A stretch of 37,186 nucleotides of DNA from Mesorhizobium sp. LHD-90 (GTDB lineage: Bacteria > Pseudomonadota > Alphaproteobacteria > Rhizobiales > Rhizobiaceae), in the NCBI RefSeq assembly GCF_030929505.1, contig NZ_JAVFVV010000033.1, forward strand, positions 1 to 37,186, in the 5' to 3' direction. The notes under the pieces are model-generated. The model did not search any database, was not told where the DNA came from, and saw only the letters and a program-made list of their open reading frames with translations. Positions 8,771-16,595 of the stretch are shown in pieces (position 1 is the first letter of the stretch; every line of letters begins with the position of its first letter). A program made the translations under genes and the position numbers.

Positions 8771-8832
8771 CCATGCGCATTCCGCTTTCGCGCCTGTCAC
8801 TGTTCGGAGGTTGCCTCATCGCAGGATCATAG

Positions 8833-8860
8833 CCCCTGCGCCGCCTTGAGCGGGCAGGGG
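8833..8860. repeat. Hairpin between the two rnk-like genes
   Basis: CCCCTGC (8833-8839) and GCAGGGG (8854-8860) form a 7-base stem with a 14-base loop in the 146-base gap. There is no T run after it, so it is a weak terminator candidate at best; it may be an RNA processing or leader structure. This is seen directly, and its function is unknown. Confidence 0.35.
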
Positions 8861-8916
8861 ATTCTCCATTCCGTTTCAATGCAACCGCTCCCTGGGCGGA
8901 GCGATGGAGAACTGCG

Positions 8917-9453
8917 ATGCCGACCGCAACCTGTATCCTGACGACAAAGGACTTCACGATCCTCGAGATCATGCGTGACCGCAGCCTCGGCAGCGACGAC
9001 CCGCTTGCGCCGATCCTGAAAACGAAGCTCGAGACCGCCACCGTGGTGTTTCGCGACGACGTTCCCGTCAACGTCGCGACGCTGAGCAGTCGCGTCACCT
9101 TCAGCCTTGACGGGCGTGACCCCGACACGCGTATTCTGTCGCATGACCGCGTGAATTCGCCCGGGCTGTTCCTGCCCATTACCACGTCGCGGGGCCTGGC
9201 ACTCCTCGGTCTCGCCGAAGGTGAGGACATGGCCTTTACGAGCCACGAAGGCCGGCAAGAAAGGATCGTGCTGGAGAAGGTCCAGTACCAGCCGGAAGCC
9301 GCGCGGCGCGAGCGACAAGCCATAGCCGGCCTGACCGCTCCAGCGCGGCGCGAGCCAATGCTCAGGCTGATCCGGGGCGCGGTCCACGACCGCCCACGGC
9401 TGGCGCCGGCCGACCCCAACGGTTTCGACGACCCGGGGCCATCGGCAGCATGA
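8917..9453 (+). CDS. Second Rnk/GreA-like domain protein
   Basis: A 178-residue protein related to the preceding gene but clearly diverged. Residues 1-45 form the helical N-terminal part (DFTILEIMRDRS, DPLAPILKTKLETATVV). Residues 50-125 match the GreA/GreB C-terminal domain (VNVATLSSRVTFSLDG, SRGLALLGLAEGEDMAFTSHEGRQERIVLEKVQYQPE). It then has a tail of about 50 Arg/Pro-rich residues that Rnk proteins usually lack. GGAG at 8906-8909, 7 bases upstream, supports the ATG at 8917. RNA polymerase binding is inferred from the fold family; no catalytic residues are expected. It lies immediately before a decayed multicopper oxidase fragment, consistent with an accessory stretch. Confidence 0.75.
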   Translation: MPTATCILTTKDFTILEIMRDRSLGSDDPLAPILKTKLETATVVFRDDVPVNVATLSSRVTFSLDGRDPDTRILSHDRVNSPGLFLPITTSRGLALLGLAEGEDMAFTSHEGRQERIVLEKVQYQPEAARRERQAIAGLTAPARREPMLRLIRGAVHDRPRLAPADPNGFDDPGPSAA

Positions 9454-9464
9454 GGCTGAGGTGA

Positions 9465-9707
9465 CGGCTGCTCGTTCCGGAGGTCCGCTTCGTCGGTTCG
9501 CACACCACGTCGATCCACCCGATGCATATGGAGGACCGTTCGAGGAAGCCGCTGTCGACCGGGAGACGCTGGCCCTATCCGCGTGGTATCTCGGCGACAC
9601 GGTCAAATGTCGGCCAGAGGTTCGACGTCCCCTGGAAAGCCCAGGGGCCCGGCAAGTGGCTGCTCCACTGCGACGGCCTGACGCTCGTCATCGAGGTCGA
9701 ATCCTGA
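9465..9707 (+). pseudogene. Remnant of a multicopper oxidase C-terminal domain
   Basis: Reading with frame changes gives the C-terminal cupredoxin domain of a multicopper oxidase. One frame (9465-9530) reads PEVRFVGSHTTSIHPMHM, with the HPMHM copper-ligand motif. A second frame (about 9529-9602) reads GGPFEEAAVDRETLALSAWYLGDTV. The first frame then returns (9606-9707) as NVGQRFDVPWKAQGPGKWLLHC followed directly by DGLTLVIEVES and a stop. In intact enzymes the last HC is part of HCHxxxH plus further copper ligands; here that segment is missing. So at least two frameshifts and one deletion are visible, and everything N-terminal to this domain is absent. A short open frame from 9522 would encode 61 residues but cannot form a working enzyme. 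Confidence 0.75.
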
Positions 9708-9725
9708 GCAGGTCCGTAGCCTGCA

Positions 9726-10163
9726 ATGGATGAAGTCGCGGCCTACGGCGGACTCTTCGCTGCCGCCTTCGTCGCGGCTACGATCCTGCCCATGCAGTCG
9801 GAGGCGGCCCTTGCCGCGCTTCTCATGACGCATTCCTTCCCGCCGGCAGCCCTGATTGCGGTGGCGAGCGTCGGAAACGTGCTCGGTTCCGTCGTGAACT
9901 GGGCCATCGGAAGGGGGATCGGCAAGCTTCGCGGCCGCACCTGGTTCCCGGCCAGTCCTGCGAAGCTCGACCGGGCCGCCAGATGGTACCGACGCTACGG
10001 CCGATGGTCGCTGCTGCTGAGTTGGGCGCCGATCATCGGCGATCCGCTGACGGTCGTGGCGGGCGCTCTGCGGGAGCCGCTCTGGAGCTTCGTCCTGATC
10101 GTGGCCTTTGCCAAGGTCGCGCGCTACCTGGCCGTCGCCGCGGCGACGCTCGGCTTGCTGTGA
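9726..10163 (+). CDS. YqaA-type small inner-membrane protein (DedA-like/VTT domain)
   Basis: A 145-residue membrane protein of the YqaA branch of the SNARE-associated/VTT (DedA-like) family. A hydrophobic segment at about residues 5-30 (GGLFAAAFVAATILPMQSEAALAALL) is followed by ALIAVASVGNVLGSVVNWAIGRGIG (about 41-66), which holds the family's G-N-x-x-G-x-x-x-N-x-x-x-G pattern. Residues 83-93 (RAARWYRRYGR) form a basic loop, then WSLLLSWAPIIGDPLTVVAGAL (about 93-114) and a last membrane helix (about 120-145). The family's exact activity is unsettled; DedA relatives are implicated in lipid carrier movement and membrane homeostasis. It is the last rightward gene before the dif site and 18 bases after the multicopper oxidase remnant. 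Confidence 0.8.
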   Translation: MDEVAAYGGLFAAAFVAATILPMQSEAALAALLMTHSFPPAALIAVASVGNVLGSVVNWAIGRGIGKLRGRTWFPASPAKLDRAARWYRRYGRWSLLLSWAPIIGDPLTVVAGALREPLWSFVLIVAFAKVARYLAVAAATLGLL

Positions 10164-10238
10164 ACGGGGAAAGCGGAGGGTCGCCGACTCCAAACTGAGG
10201 CGAAGCGAGCGGGAGCAGTCCTGGCCGTGCTGTCAAAT

Positions 10239-10266
10239 AAGTCGCATAAGATATATTATGGAACTA
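10239..10266. other. dif: Putative dif site (XerC/XerD chromosome dimer resolution)
   Basis: A 28-base, AT-rich sequence in GC-rich surroundings has the 11-6-11 structure of dif: left arm AAGTCGCATAA (10239-10249), centre GATATA (10250-10255), right arm TTATGGAACTA (10256-10266). The inner palindrome CATAA/TTATG and the left-arm core CGCATAA are shared with E. coli dif as recalled, and the centre shares TATA. It lies in a 143-base gap between convergent genes (end 10163 and end 10307). Genes to the left mostly run rightward and those to the right run leftward, as expected where two replichores meet. Function is inferred: FtsK-activated XerC/XerD would recombine here. Confidence 0.8.
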
Positions 10267-10306
10267 GAAGGCGTGCCGCGAGGGCATGGCGGCGAGGCTC
10301 CTGGTC

Positions 10307-11380
10307 TCAAATTCCCCGCGAAAACCGTTGGATGGCGTGGCGGATCAACCGATCGACGAGTTCCGGATACGGCACGCCGGTGGCGTCCAGCATCTTGGGA
10401 TACATGCTGATGTTGGTGAAGCCCGGTATCGTGTTCAGCTCGTTCACGATCAACTCGGAGTCTTCCGTCAGGAAGAAGTCGACGCGGGTCATGCCTTCGC
10501 AGCCCAGCGCCCGGAACGCACGTTGCGACAGCGCGCGCAGCTTGTCGGAAACGCCAGGCGGTAGATCGGCCGGTACGCGCAAATCCGCGCCGTCCTTGTC
10601 GAGATATTTGGCTTCATAGCTGTAGAACGCGTGGCGGTTGGTTGGCACGATCTCGCCGGGAACCGAGGCCAGCAGCGAGCCATCCTCGTTTTCGAGAACG
10701 CCGCATTCGACCTCGCGGCCGCGCATGAATTCCTCGATCAAGACCTTCCAGTCATGCTTCAGCGCGTTGCGGATCGCCGGCTCGAGTTCGTCCGCCGTCT
10801 CGACTTTTGTCACGCCGACGGACGAGCCCTGGCGTGCCGGTTTCACGAACAACGGCCGCCCAAGCTCGGCGGTCAGTTCGTCGAACGTCGGCAATGGTTC
10901 GCCGGCGATGACCGTACGCCAGCGCGCGACAGCAAGTCCTTCGCCGACCAGCAGCCGTTTTGCGATTTCCTTGTCCATGGCCGCCGCCGAGGCCAGCACG
11001 CCCGGACCGACGCACGGCACGTCTGCCAGTGCGACGGCGCCTTGCACCGTGCCGTCCTCGCCGAACGGACCATGCAGCACCGGAAAGACGAGGTCGATCG
11101 CCGGAAGCTCCGGCGCCGTCTCGCCGGGCGCCGCCAGGGTTGCGAGCCTGCCTCGTCCACCGGGCAGCAGAGCGACGCGCGGGCCCGTTTCTGGAACCGC
11201 CGCCGGCATGGCGCCGGGCGCGCAGAAAATCCATTCGCCGGCCCGGCTGACGCCAATCGGAAAGACGTCGTAGCGCGCCGGGTCGAGCGCGCCGAAGACG
11301 TTGGTGGCGGACATGATCGAGACATCGTGCTCGGAGGAGCGTCCACCGAACAGCAATGCGACACGCAGCTTTTCTGACAT
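10307..11380 (-). CDS. ddl: D-alanine--D-alanine ligase
   Basis: ATP-dependent ligase making D-Ala-D-Ala for peptidoglycan precursors in the cytoplasm. The 357-residue protein has the N-terminal LFGGRSSEHDVSIMSA (residues about 9-24), HGPFGEDGTVQG, the ATP-grasp part (PLFVKPARQGSSVGVTKV; VLIEEFMRGREVECGVLE) and the metal/catalytic end MTRVDFFLTEDSELIVNELNTIPGFT. Its length and start resemble E. coli DdlA. The ATG at 11380 has AGGAAG about 7 bases upstream; a longer frame to 11407 is less likely. It stands alone rather than in the division/cell-wall cluster, so the genome may carry a second ddl there. It is the first gene right of the dif site and reads toward it. Confidence 0.95.
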   Translation of the reverse strand: MSEKLRVALLFGGRSSEHDVSIMSATNVFGALDPARYDVFPIGVSRAGEWIFCAPGAMPAAVPETGPRVALLPGGRGRLATLAAPGETAPELPAIDLVFPVLHGPFGEDGTVQGAVALADVPCVGPGVLASAAAMDKEIAKRLLVGEGLAVARWRTVIAGEPLPTFDELTAELGRPLFVKPARQGSSVGVTKVETADELEPAIRNALKHDWKVLIEEFMRGREVECGVLENEDGSLLASVPGEIVPTNRHAFYSYEAKYLDKDGADLRVPADLPPGVSDKLRALSQRAFRALGCEGMTRVDFFLTEDSELIVNELNTIPGFTNISMYPKMLDATGVPYPELVDRLIRHAIQRFSRGI

Positions 11381-11463
11381 CAGAATCTTCCTGTTGGGAC
11401 GACTCATTCCATATGGATTTCCGGACGTTAGCGCGGAAAGCTGATGGTCGTCGCGTGGCGAAG

Positions 11464-12282
11464 TCAGCAGTTTTTCAGCAGCACGTCCAACACCATCCCG
11501 TCATAGGCGGGCTCGACATGCGCCGGCGTCTCGTCCAGCACCGTCTCGTAGTCCAGCGGTACGTGCATATGCGTCAGCACGGCCTTTTGCGGCTTGAGCT
11601 TTTCGATCCAGTCCAACGCCTCGGCAAGGGAAAAATGGCTGGGATGCGGCCGGTATTGCAGCGCGTCGATGACCAGCAGATCGAGCCCGGCCAGGCGCTC
11701 GGCGGTGCTCGGCGGAAAGTTGCTGACGTCCGGGCAATAGGCGATCGGGCCGATGCGGAAGCCCAGCGAGATGATGTCGCCATGGATCTGCGGCAGCGGT
11801 TCGAAGGCGATCGCACCCCCCTCGCCCATGACGACCACCGGCTCGGCGTGGTCGATCCGATGCGACCTAAGGATCGGCGGATAAGAGCTGCCGGGCGGCG
11901 TCTCGAAGCAGTAGCCGAAGGCCTGTACGAGCCGGTCCAGCGTCGGCTGGTCGGCAAAGATGTCGATCAACTGGCGCTGTTCCAGCATGTAGCCGCGAAG
12001 GTCGTCGATGCCGTGGATGTGGTCGGCATGGGCATGGGTGTAGATCACCGCGTCTATTCGGGTGACGGCCGCCGCCAGCATCTGCTGGCGGAAATCCGGA
12101 CCGGTGTCGATGACGACGCGGGTGACGCCGCCGTTGTCGGCGATGCGCTCGATCATCGCCGCCGGCCGGCTGCGGCGGTTCTTCGGGTTTTGAGGATCGC
12201 AATTGCCCCAGTCGCCGGTGATGCGCGGCGTGCCGGGCGACGAGCCGCAGCCGAGGATTGTGAGGCGCAACCGTTCGCTCAC
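11464..12282 (-). CDS. MBL-fold metallo-hydrolase, PhnP-like
   Basis: A 272-residue metallo-beta-lactamase-fold hydrolase of the PhnP/RNase Z-like group. It starts with LRLTILGCGSSPGTPRITGDWGNCDP (about 6-30), has a VIDTGPDFRQQ strand (58-67), the metal motif THAHADHIHG (82-91), the distal metal ligands DVSNFPP and DALQYRPHPSHFSLAEAL, and THMHVPLDY near the end. PhnP cleaves cyclic phosphate diesters; the substrate here is unknown. Translation begins with GTG at 12282 (no in-frame ATG gives a complete N-terminus). It follows tatD by 43 bases on the same strand, which matches a linkage common in alphaproteobacteria, and is the last gene of the leftward run. Confidence 0.88.
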   Translation of the reverse strand: MSERLRLTILGCGSSPGTPRITGDWGNCDPQNPKNRRSRPAAMIERIADNGGVTRVVIDTGPDFRQQMLAAAVTRIDAVIYTHAHADHIHGIDDLRGYMLEQRQLIDIFADQPTLDRLVQAFGYCFETPPGSSYPPILRSHRIDHAEPVVVMGEGGAIAFEPLPQIHGDIISLGFRIGPIAYCPDVSNFPPSTAERLAGLDLLVIDALQYRPHPSHFSLAEALDWIEKLKPQKAVLTHMHVPLDYETVLDETPAHVEPAYDGMVLDVLLKNC

Positions 12283-12325
12283 GCGGCTGTCACCCGGCGC
12301 GGCGAGAGATCGGCCTTGCTCATCA

Positions 12326-13129
12326 TCAGGCAGCCTGGCCGCTTGCTTCAGCCGGCTGTGGCATCTTGCTGAAAAGGCGAAAGAAATTGGCGGTGGTCAG
12401 CGCCGTGATCTCGGCCTCTGTAACGCCGATTGTCTCGCCAAGCACGGCCGCCGTCTGCGCCACATAGGCCGGCTCGTTGCGCTTGCCCCGGAACGGCACG
12501 GGCGCGAGGTAGGGCGCGTCGGTCTCGACCAGCAGCCGGTCGCGCGGCACGACGCGGGCGATTTCGCGCAGTTCCTCGGAGTTCTTGAAGGTCAGTATGC
12601 CGGAGAACGACACGTAGCCACCCAGTTCGACACCGGCCATGGCCAGCTTTCGTCCCGACGAGAAACAGTGCAGCACGAAGGGGAAGGCGCCCTTCCCGGT
12701 TTCCTCGCGCAAGATGTTTTCCATGTCCTCATCGGCCGAGCGCGCGTGGATGACCAGCGGCAGGCCGGTTTCGCGCGCCGCCGCGATGTGGGTGCGAAAC
12801 CCCTGCGCCTGCGCCGGGCGCAGCGACTTGTCGTAGTGGTAATCGAGGCCCGCCTCACCGATCGCCACTACCTTCGGATGTTTCGAAAGCCGGACGAGTT
12901 CGTCCGCGGAAATGTCCAGTTCCTCGGCGGCGTTGTGCGGATGCGTGCCGACCGAGCAAAATACCTCAGGAAACTCTTCCGCGATGCCGAGCACTTGCGC
13001 GAAGCGGCGGACGCGCGTGGAGATCGTCACCATACGGCCGACGCCGGCATCCAGTGCGCGCCGCACGACGGCGGCGCGCTCCTCGCTGAAGTCGGGAAAG
13101 TCGAGATGGCAGTGGCTGTCTACCAGCAT
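12326..13129 (-). CDS. tatD: TatD-family metal-dependent hydrolase/DNase
   Basis: A 267-residue TIM-barrel hydrolase of the TatD family (YcfH/YchF-type), cytoplasmic. Metal ligands are visible in order: VDSHCHLDF (residues 3-11), GEAGLDYHY, PLVIHAR with its His, VLHCFSSG with its His, and LLVETDAPYLAP with the catalytic Asp. Family members show 3'-5' exonuclease activity on DNA. The ATG at 13129 immediately starts MLVDSHCH, the family's usual N-terminus. It lies 38 bases beyond metG in the same direction; a metG-tatD-MBL order is common in related genomes and suggests one transcript. Confidence 0.93.
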   Translation of the reverse strand: MLVDSHCHLDFPDFSEERAAVVRRALDAGVGRMVTISTRVRRFAQVLGIAEEFPEVFCSVGTHPHNAAEELDISADELVRLSKHPKVVAIGEAGLDYHYDKSLRPAQAQGFRTHIAAARETGLPLVIHARSADEDMENILREETGKGAFPFVLHCFSSGRKLAMAGVELGGYVSFSGILTFKNSEELREIARVVPRDRLLVETDAPYLAPVPFRGKRNEPAYVAQTAAVLGETIGVTEAEITALTTANFFRLFSKMPQPAEASGQAA

Positions 13130-13167
13130 GCGAAAAAGCCTCAGCTATTCATGGTGCGATCCGAGGC

Positions 13168-14715
13168 TCAGCCTTCCGCCGCCTGCTCGACATAACGCGG
13201 AAAGACGCCCTGCGGCGCCGGCAGCGGCGTGCCGGCGACCAGCGCATGCGCCTCGCCGACATGAGCGAAGCTGCGCGCCTCGGCCGGCACGGCCAGCAAG
13301 TCGAGCAACCTCGCAGCCGAGTCCGGAATGAAGGGCTGGCACAGGATCGCCACCCGCCGAACCGTCTCGGCCGTGGTGTGCAACACCGTTTCCATGCGCT
13401 CGGGGTCCGTCTTCTTCAGCGCCCACGGTTCCTGGCCGGCGAAATAGCGGTTGGCCTCCGCCACGACGCCGAAGATTGCCGCCAGCGCGACGTGGATCGC
13501 CTGCTCCGCCATCGCCTTGCGGGCGATGTCCAGCGCTGCCTCCGCTTGCTCCAGGATTGCCCTATCGGCATCGGAGAGCCCTGCCCGCTTCGGCACCACG
13601 CCACCGCAGTTCTTGGCGATCATCGACAGCGAGCGCTGCGCCAGGTTGCCCAAATCGTTGGCAAGGTCGGCATTGGTGCGGTTGACGATCGCCTCGTGGC
13701 TGTAGCTGCCGTCCTGGCCGAACGGCACCTCGCGCAGGAAGAAGTAGCGCACCTGATCGACGCCGTAATGGTCAACCATGGTGAACGGGTCGATGACGTT
13801 GCCGACCGACTTCGACATTTTCTCGCCGCGGTTGAACAGGAAGCCGTGCGCGAAGACGCGCCGCGGCAACTCGATACCCGCCGACATCAGGAAGGCCGGC
13901 CAGTAGACGGCGTGGAAGCGCACGATATCCTTGCCGATGATGTGGGTCGCCGGCCAGAAACCCCATTTCTCGGCGCCGGTGTCGGGATAGCCGACGGCGG
14001 TGATGTAGTTGGTCAGCGCGTCGACCCAGACATACATCACGTGCTTCTCGTCGCCCGGAACCGGGATGCCCCAGTCGAAGGTGGTGCGCGACACCGAAAG
14101 GTCCTTCAGCCCGGACTTGACGAAGGAGATCACCTCGTTGCGGCGTTCGGCCGGGCCGATGAAATCGGGCCGGCTCTCGTAGAGCGCCAGCAGCCGGTCC
14201 TGATAGGCGGAAAGCCGGAAGAAGTAGCTCTCCTCTTGGACCCATTCGACCGGCGTGCCCTGGGGCCCGTAGCGGACGTTGTCGGCGCGGACCTCCGTCT
14301 CCTCCTCGCTGTAGTAGGCCTCGTCGCGCACCGAATACCAGCCGGCGTAACCGCCCTTGTAGATGTCGCCATTGGCAGCCATCGCCTTCCAGATCGCCTG
14401 GGAGGATTCGTAGTGGCGCTTCTCGGTGGTGCGGATGAAATCGTCGTTGGAGGCGTTCAGCGCGGTCGTCATGCGCTTGAAATCGGCCGAGTTGCGGTCG
14501 GCCAACTCGCGCGGCGAAACGCCTTCCTTCTTGGCCGTCTGCAGCATCTTTATGCCGTGCTCGTCGGTGCCGGTGAGGAAGAACACGTCCTTGCCGTCAA
14601 GCCGCTGGAAACGCGCCAGCGCGTCGGTGGCCAGCAGCTCATAGGCATGGCCGATATGCGGCCTGCCGTTCGGATAGGAAATGGCGGTGGTGATATAGAA
14701 TTTTTCGCGTGACAT
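13168..14715 (-). CDS. metG: Methionyl-tRNA synthetase
   Basis: Charges tRNA-Met. The 515-residue class I synthetase shows the HIGH motif as HIGH at residues 20-23 ([11 protein letters not shown]), LTGTDEHG (47-54), and KMSKS at 299-303 ([11 protein letters not shown]), followed by the helical anticodon-binding domain with [14 protein letters not shown]. There is no zinc-knuckle Cys set in the connective peptide ([15 protein letters not shown]) and no C-terminal Trbp111-like dimerisation domain, which is the short form common in alphaproteobacteria. [17 protein letters not shown] begins at the ATG at 14715; the longer frame to 14802 is rejected. It follows holB by 83 bases in the same direction. 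Confidence 0.97.
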   Translation of the reverse strand: MSREKFYITTAISYPNGRPHIGHAYELLATDALARFQRLDGKDVFFLTGTDEHGIKMLQTAKKEGVSPRELADRNSADFKRMTTALNASNDDFIRTTEKRHYESSQAIWKAMAANGDIYKGGYAGWYSVRDEAYYSEEETEVRADNVRYGPQGTPVEWVQEESYFFRLSAYQDRLLALYESRPDFIGPAERRNEVISFVKSGLKDLSVSRTTFDWGIPVPGDEKHVMYVWVDALTNYITAVGYPDTGAEKWGFWPATHIIGKDIVRFHAVYWPAFLMSAGIELPRRVFAHGFLFNRGEKMSKSVGNVIDPFTMVDHYGVDQVRYFFLREVPFGQDGSYSHEAIVNRTNADLANDLGNLAQRSLSMIAKNCGGVVPKRAGLSDADRAILEQAEAALDIARKAMAEQAIHVALAAIFGVVAEANRYFAGQEPWALKKTDPERMETVLHTTAETVRRVAILCQPFIPDSAARLLDLLAVPAEARSFAHVGEAHALVAGTPLPAPQGVFPRYVEQAAEG

Positions 14716-14798
14716 GATCGTGCGTCGCCGAGCCTGGACTATATGATGAGGTGGATAGCGCAACGGGACGGCAGCCGCCATCCCAGCCGGGAGCGGCG

Positions 14799-15854
14799 TC
14801 ACATTCGAAGCGTATCGTGCAGGCGCAGGATCATGTTCAACGTGTGCTGTTTGCGATCCAGATTGTACGTGTCCGTCTCGTTTATCGCAATGCGCATTTG
14901 CTGAAAGGTTTTTGCGAAATTTTCAGCGCGCGCGCCGTCGCCTCTAGAGGCGGCCGCATTTGCCTCCCGCGACACCAGATCGAGTAGATGCGCATTCATC
15001 AGGTCGAAGCGGATTTCGTTGTCGCGGCCGTTGACGACGTCGCCTAGCCGGTGCGCCTTGGAAAAATCGATCACGGCGGCGCGCACCAGCGTGTCGACGG
15101 TGTCGGCGAGCTCCAACCCGCCGAATTCGGAAAGCAGGATCGCGTCGCGCACGCTGCCCCCTGCCCGTTCCAGCAGTGCGGCACGCACGCCTACATCTTC
15201 GGGCAGAGGCATGCCAAGCCGGACCAGCACATCCTCCACCTCGGCTGCGGACAGCGGCTGCAGGCGGATCATTTGACAACGGGAGCGGATCGTTGGCAGC
15301 AGCGCGCCGGGCGAATGGGTGATCAGCAGGAACAGGGTTCGCGAGGGCGGCTCCTCAAGATTCTTCAGCAAGGCATTGGCGGCATTGGTGTTCATGTCGT
15401 CAGCAGGATCGACGAGAACGATCCGGTATGATCCGTCATGCGAGGTCATCGACAGAAAGCGGTTGACGCGGCGAATCTCGTCGACGGTGAGCAGTGTTGC
15501 AAATTTTTTGGTCTTGTCGTTGTAAGGCCTCGTCAAATGCAGCACGGCTGGATGCGCGCCCATTGCGATCTGCCGGAACAGCGGCGAGGCGGGATCGGGC
15601 GCGGCCAGTTCCTCCGGCGCGCTGTCAGGCCGCGGATGGCGCAGCAGGTGATAGGCCAGATGAAAGGCCAGCGTCGCCTTGCCGACGCCGCGTGGACCAG
15701 CCAACAGCAGCGCATGTGGCAACTTTCCGGTACGATAAGCAGACACGATCATACCGGCGGCCTCGGCATGACCCGCCAGCACCGGATTCTCGGCCGGCTC
15801 GGCGACACCCTCCAGCGTATCATGCTGCTCGGGCGCCATACGCTCGAAACTCAT
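14799..15854 (-). CDS. holB: DNA polymerase III delta-prime subunit
   Basis: Clamp-loader subunit of the replicative polymerase. The 351-residue protein has the AAA+ fold: [22 protein letters not shown] with Walker A at 53-59, [35 protein letters not shown] (Walker B region and the conserved AANALLKxLEEPP helix) and the SRC motif in [11 protein letters not shown]. The zinc Cys4 module of the E. coli protein is absent, as is usual in relatives. The ATG at 15854 overlaps the tmk stop as ATGA, so tmk and holB are coupled. The C-terminal helical domain (about 215-351) is Ala-rich and ends with [13 protein letters not shown]. Confidence 0.93.
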   Translation of the reverse strand: MSFERMAPEQHDTLEGVAEPAENPVLAGHAEAAGMIVSAYRTGKLPHALLLAGPRGVGKATLAFHLAYHLLRHPRPDSAPEELAAPDPASPLFRQIAMGAHPAVLHLTRPYNDKTKKFATLLTVDEIRRVNRFLSMTSHDGSYRIVLVDPADDMNTNAANALLKNLEEPPSRTLFLLITHSPGALLPTIRSRCQMIRLQPLSAAEVEDVLVRLGMPLPEDVGVRAALLERAGGSVRDAILLSEFGGLELADTVDTLVRAAVIDFSKAHRLGDVVNGRDNEIRFDLMNAHLLDLVSREANAAASRGDGARAENFAKTFQQMRIAINETDTYNLDRKQHTLNMILRLHDTLRM

Positions 15855-16519
15855 CCGGCTTCCCTCTCCTGCCCGGCCCCGTTGACGCGAATCTCCAGCG
15901 CGGCGAACACCGCAGCCGTCACCACGTCTTCGACCTCGTGGGCATCGGCCGAAGCGTCGATCACGATGCAGCGGTCGGGCTCCCGCTCGGCGATTTCCAG
16001 GAACGCGTCGCGGCGGCCCTGGTGGATGTCCACCGTCTCCTTCTCGAAACGGTCGGCGACCTCTTCCCCGCGTCGCTCGGAGGCGCGTTGCAGCCCAATC
16101 TCGGGGTCGATGTCGAAGATCAGCGTCATGTCGGGCATCAGGCCATTGACGGCAACGCGGATCAGCATCTCGACGAAGGCCCGTTCCTCCTCGCCGCCGA
16201 GACCCTGGTAGACGCGCGAGGAATCGATGAAGCGGTCGCACAGCACGATGGCGCCGCGCTCGACGGCCGGACGGATCACCTGCTCGACATGGTCGGAACG
16301 CGCGGCGGCGAACAGGATCGCCTCCATGCGCCAGCCGAAGGGCTCGGCCGCTCCCAACAGGATGACGTGGCGCAGGGCTTCCGCGCCGGGCGAGCCGCCG
16401 GGCTCGCGCGTCACGACGGTGTCGTAACCTTTGCGGCGCAGGCGGTCGGCCAGGCGCTTGATCTGGGTCGACTTGCCCGCGCCCTCGCCACCCTCGAATG
16501 TTATGAACAGTCCGCGCAT
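15851..16519 (-). CDS. tmk: Thymidylate kinase
   Basis: Phosphorylates dTMP to dTDP for DNA synthesis. The 222-residue protein has the P-loop [11 protein letters not shown] (residues 8-18), [28 protein letters not shown], the DRF(I)DSS motif ([13 protein letters not shown]) and [16 protein letters not shown]. The start ATG at 16519 gives [13 protein letters not shown], the standard N-terminus; the frame upstream to 16765 is antisense-like read-through into the PBP5-like gene end. It shares four bases with holB and lies 76 bases after the PBP5-like gene; PBP5-tmk-holB is a familiar alphaproteobacterial order. Confidence 0.96.
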   Translation of the reverse strand: MRGLFITFEGGEGAGKSTQIKRLADRLRRKGYDTVVTREPGGSPGAEALRHVILLGAAEPFGWRMEAILFAAARSDHVEQVIRPAVERGAIVLCDRFIDSSRVYQGLGGEEERAFVEMLIRVAVNGLMPDMTLIFDIDPEIGLQRASERRGEEVADRFEKETVDIHQGRRDAFLEIAEREPDRCIVIDASADAHEVEDVVTAAVFAALEIRVNGAGQEREAG

Positions 16520-16595
16520 CGTCCCGGCGGGCCTCCGATCCGGAATCCAGGATTTTACATAGGACGACGGGCCAGCGAGGTCCACACGGTATCGC

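Noticed and set aside
13246-14712. Rightward 488-codon open frame across metG
   Set aside because: Antisense to metG, without motifs.
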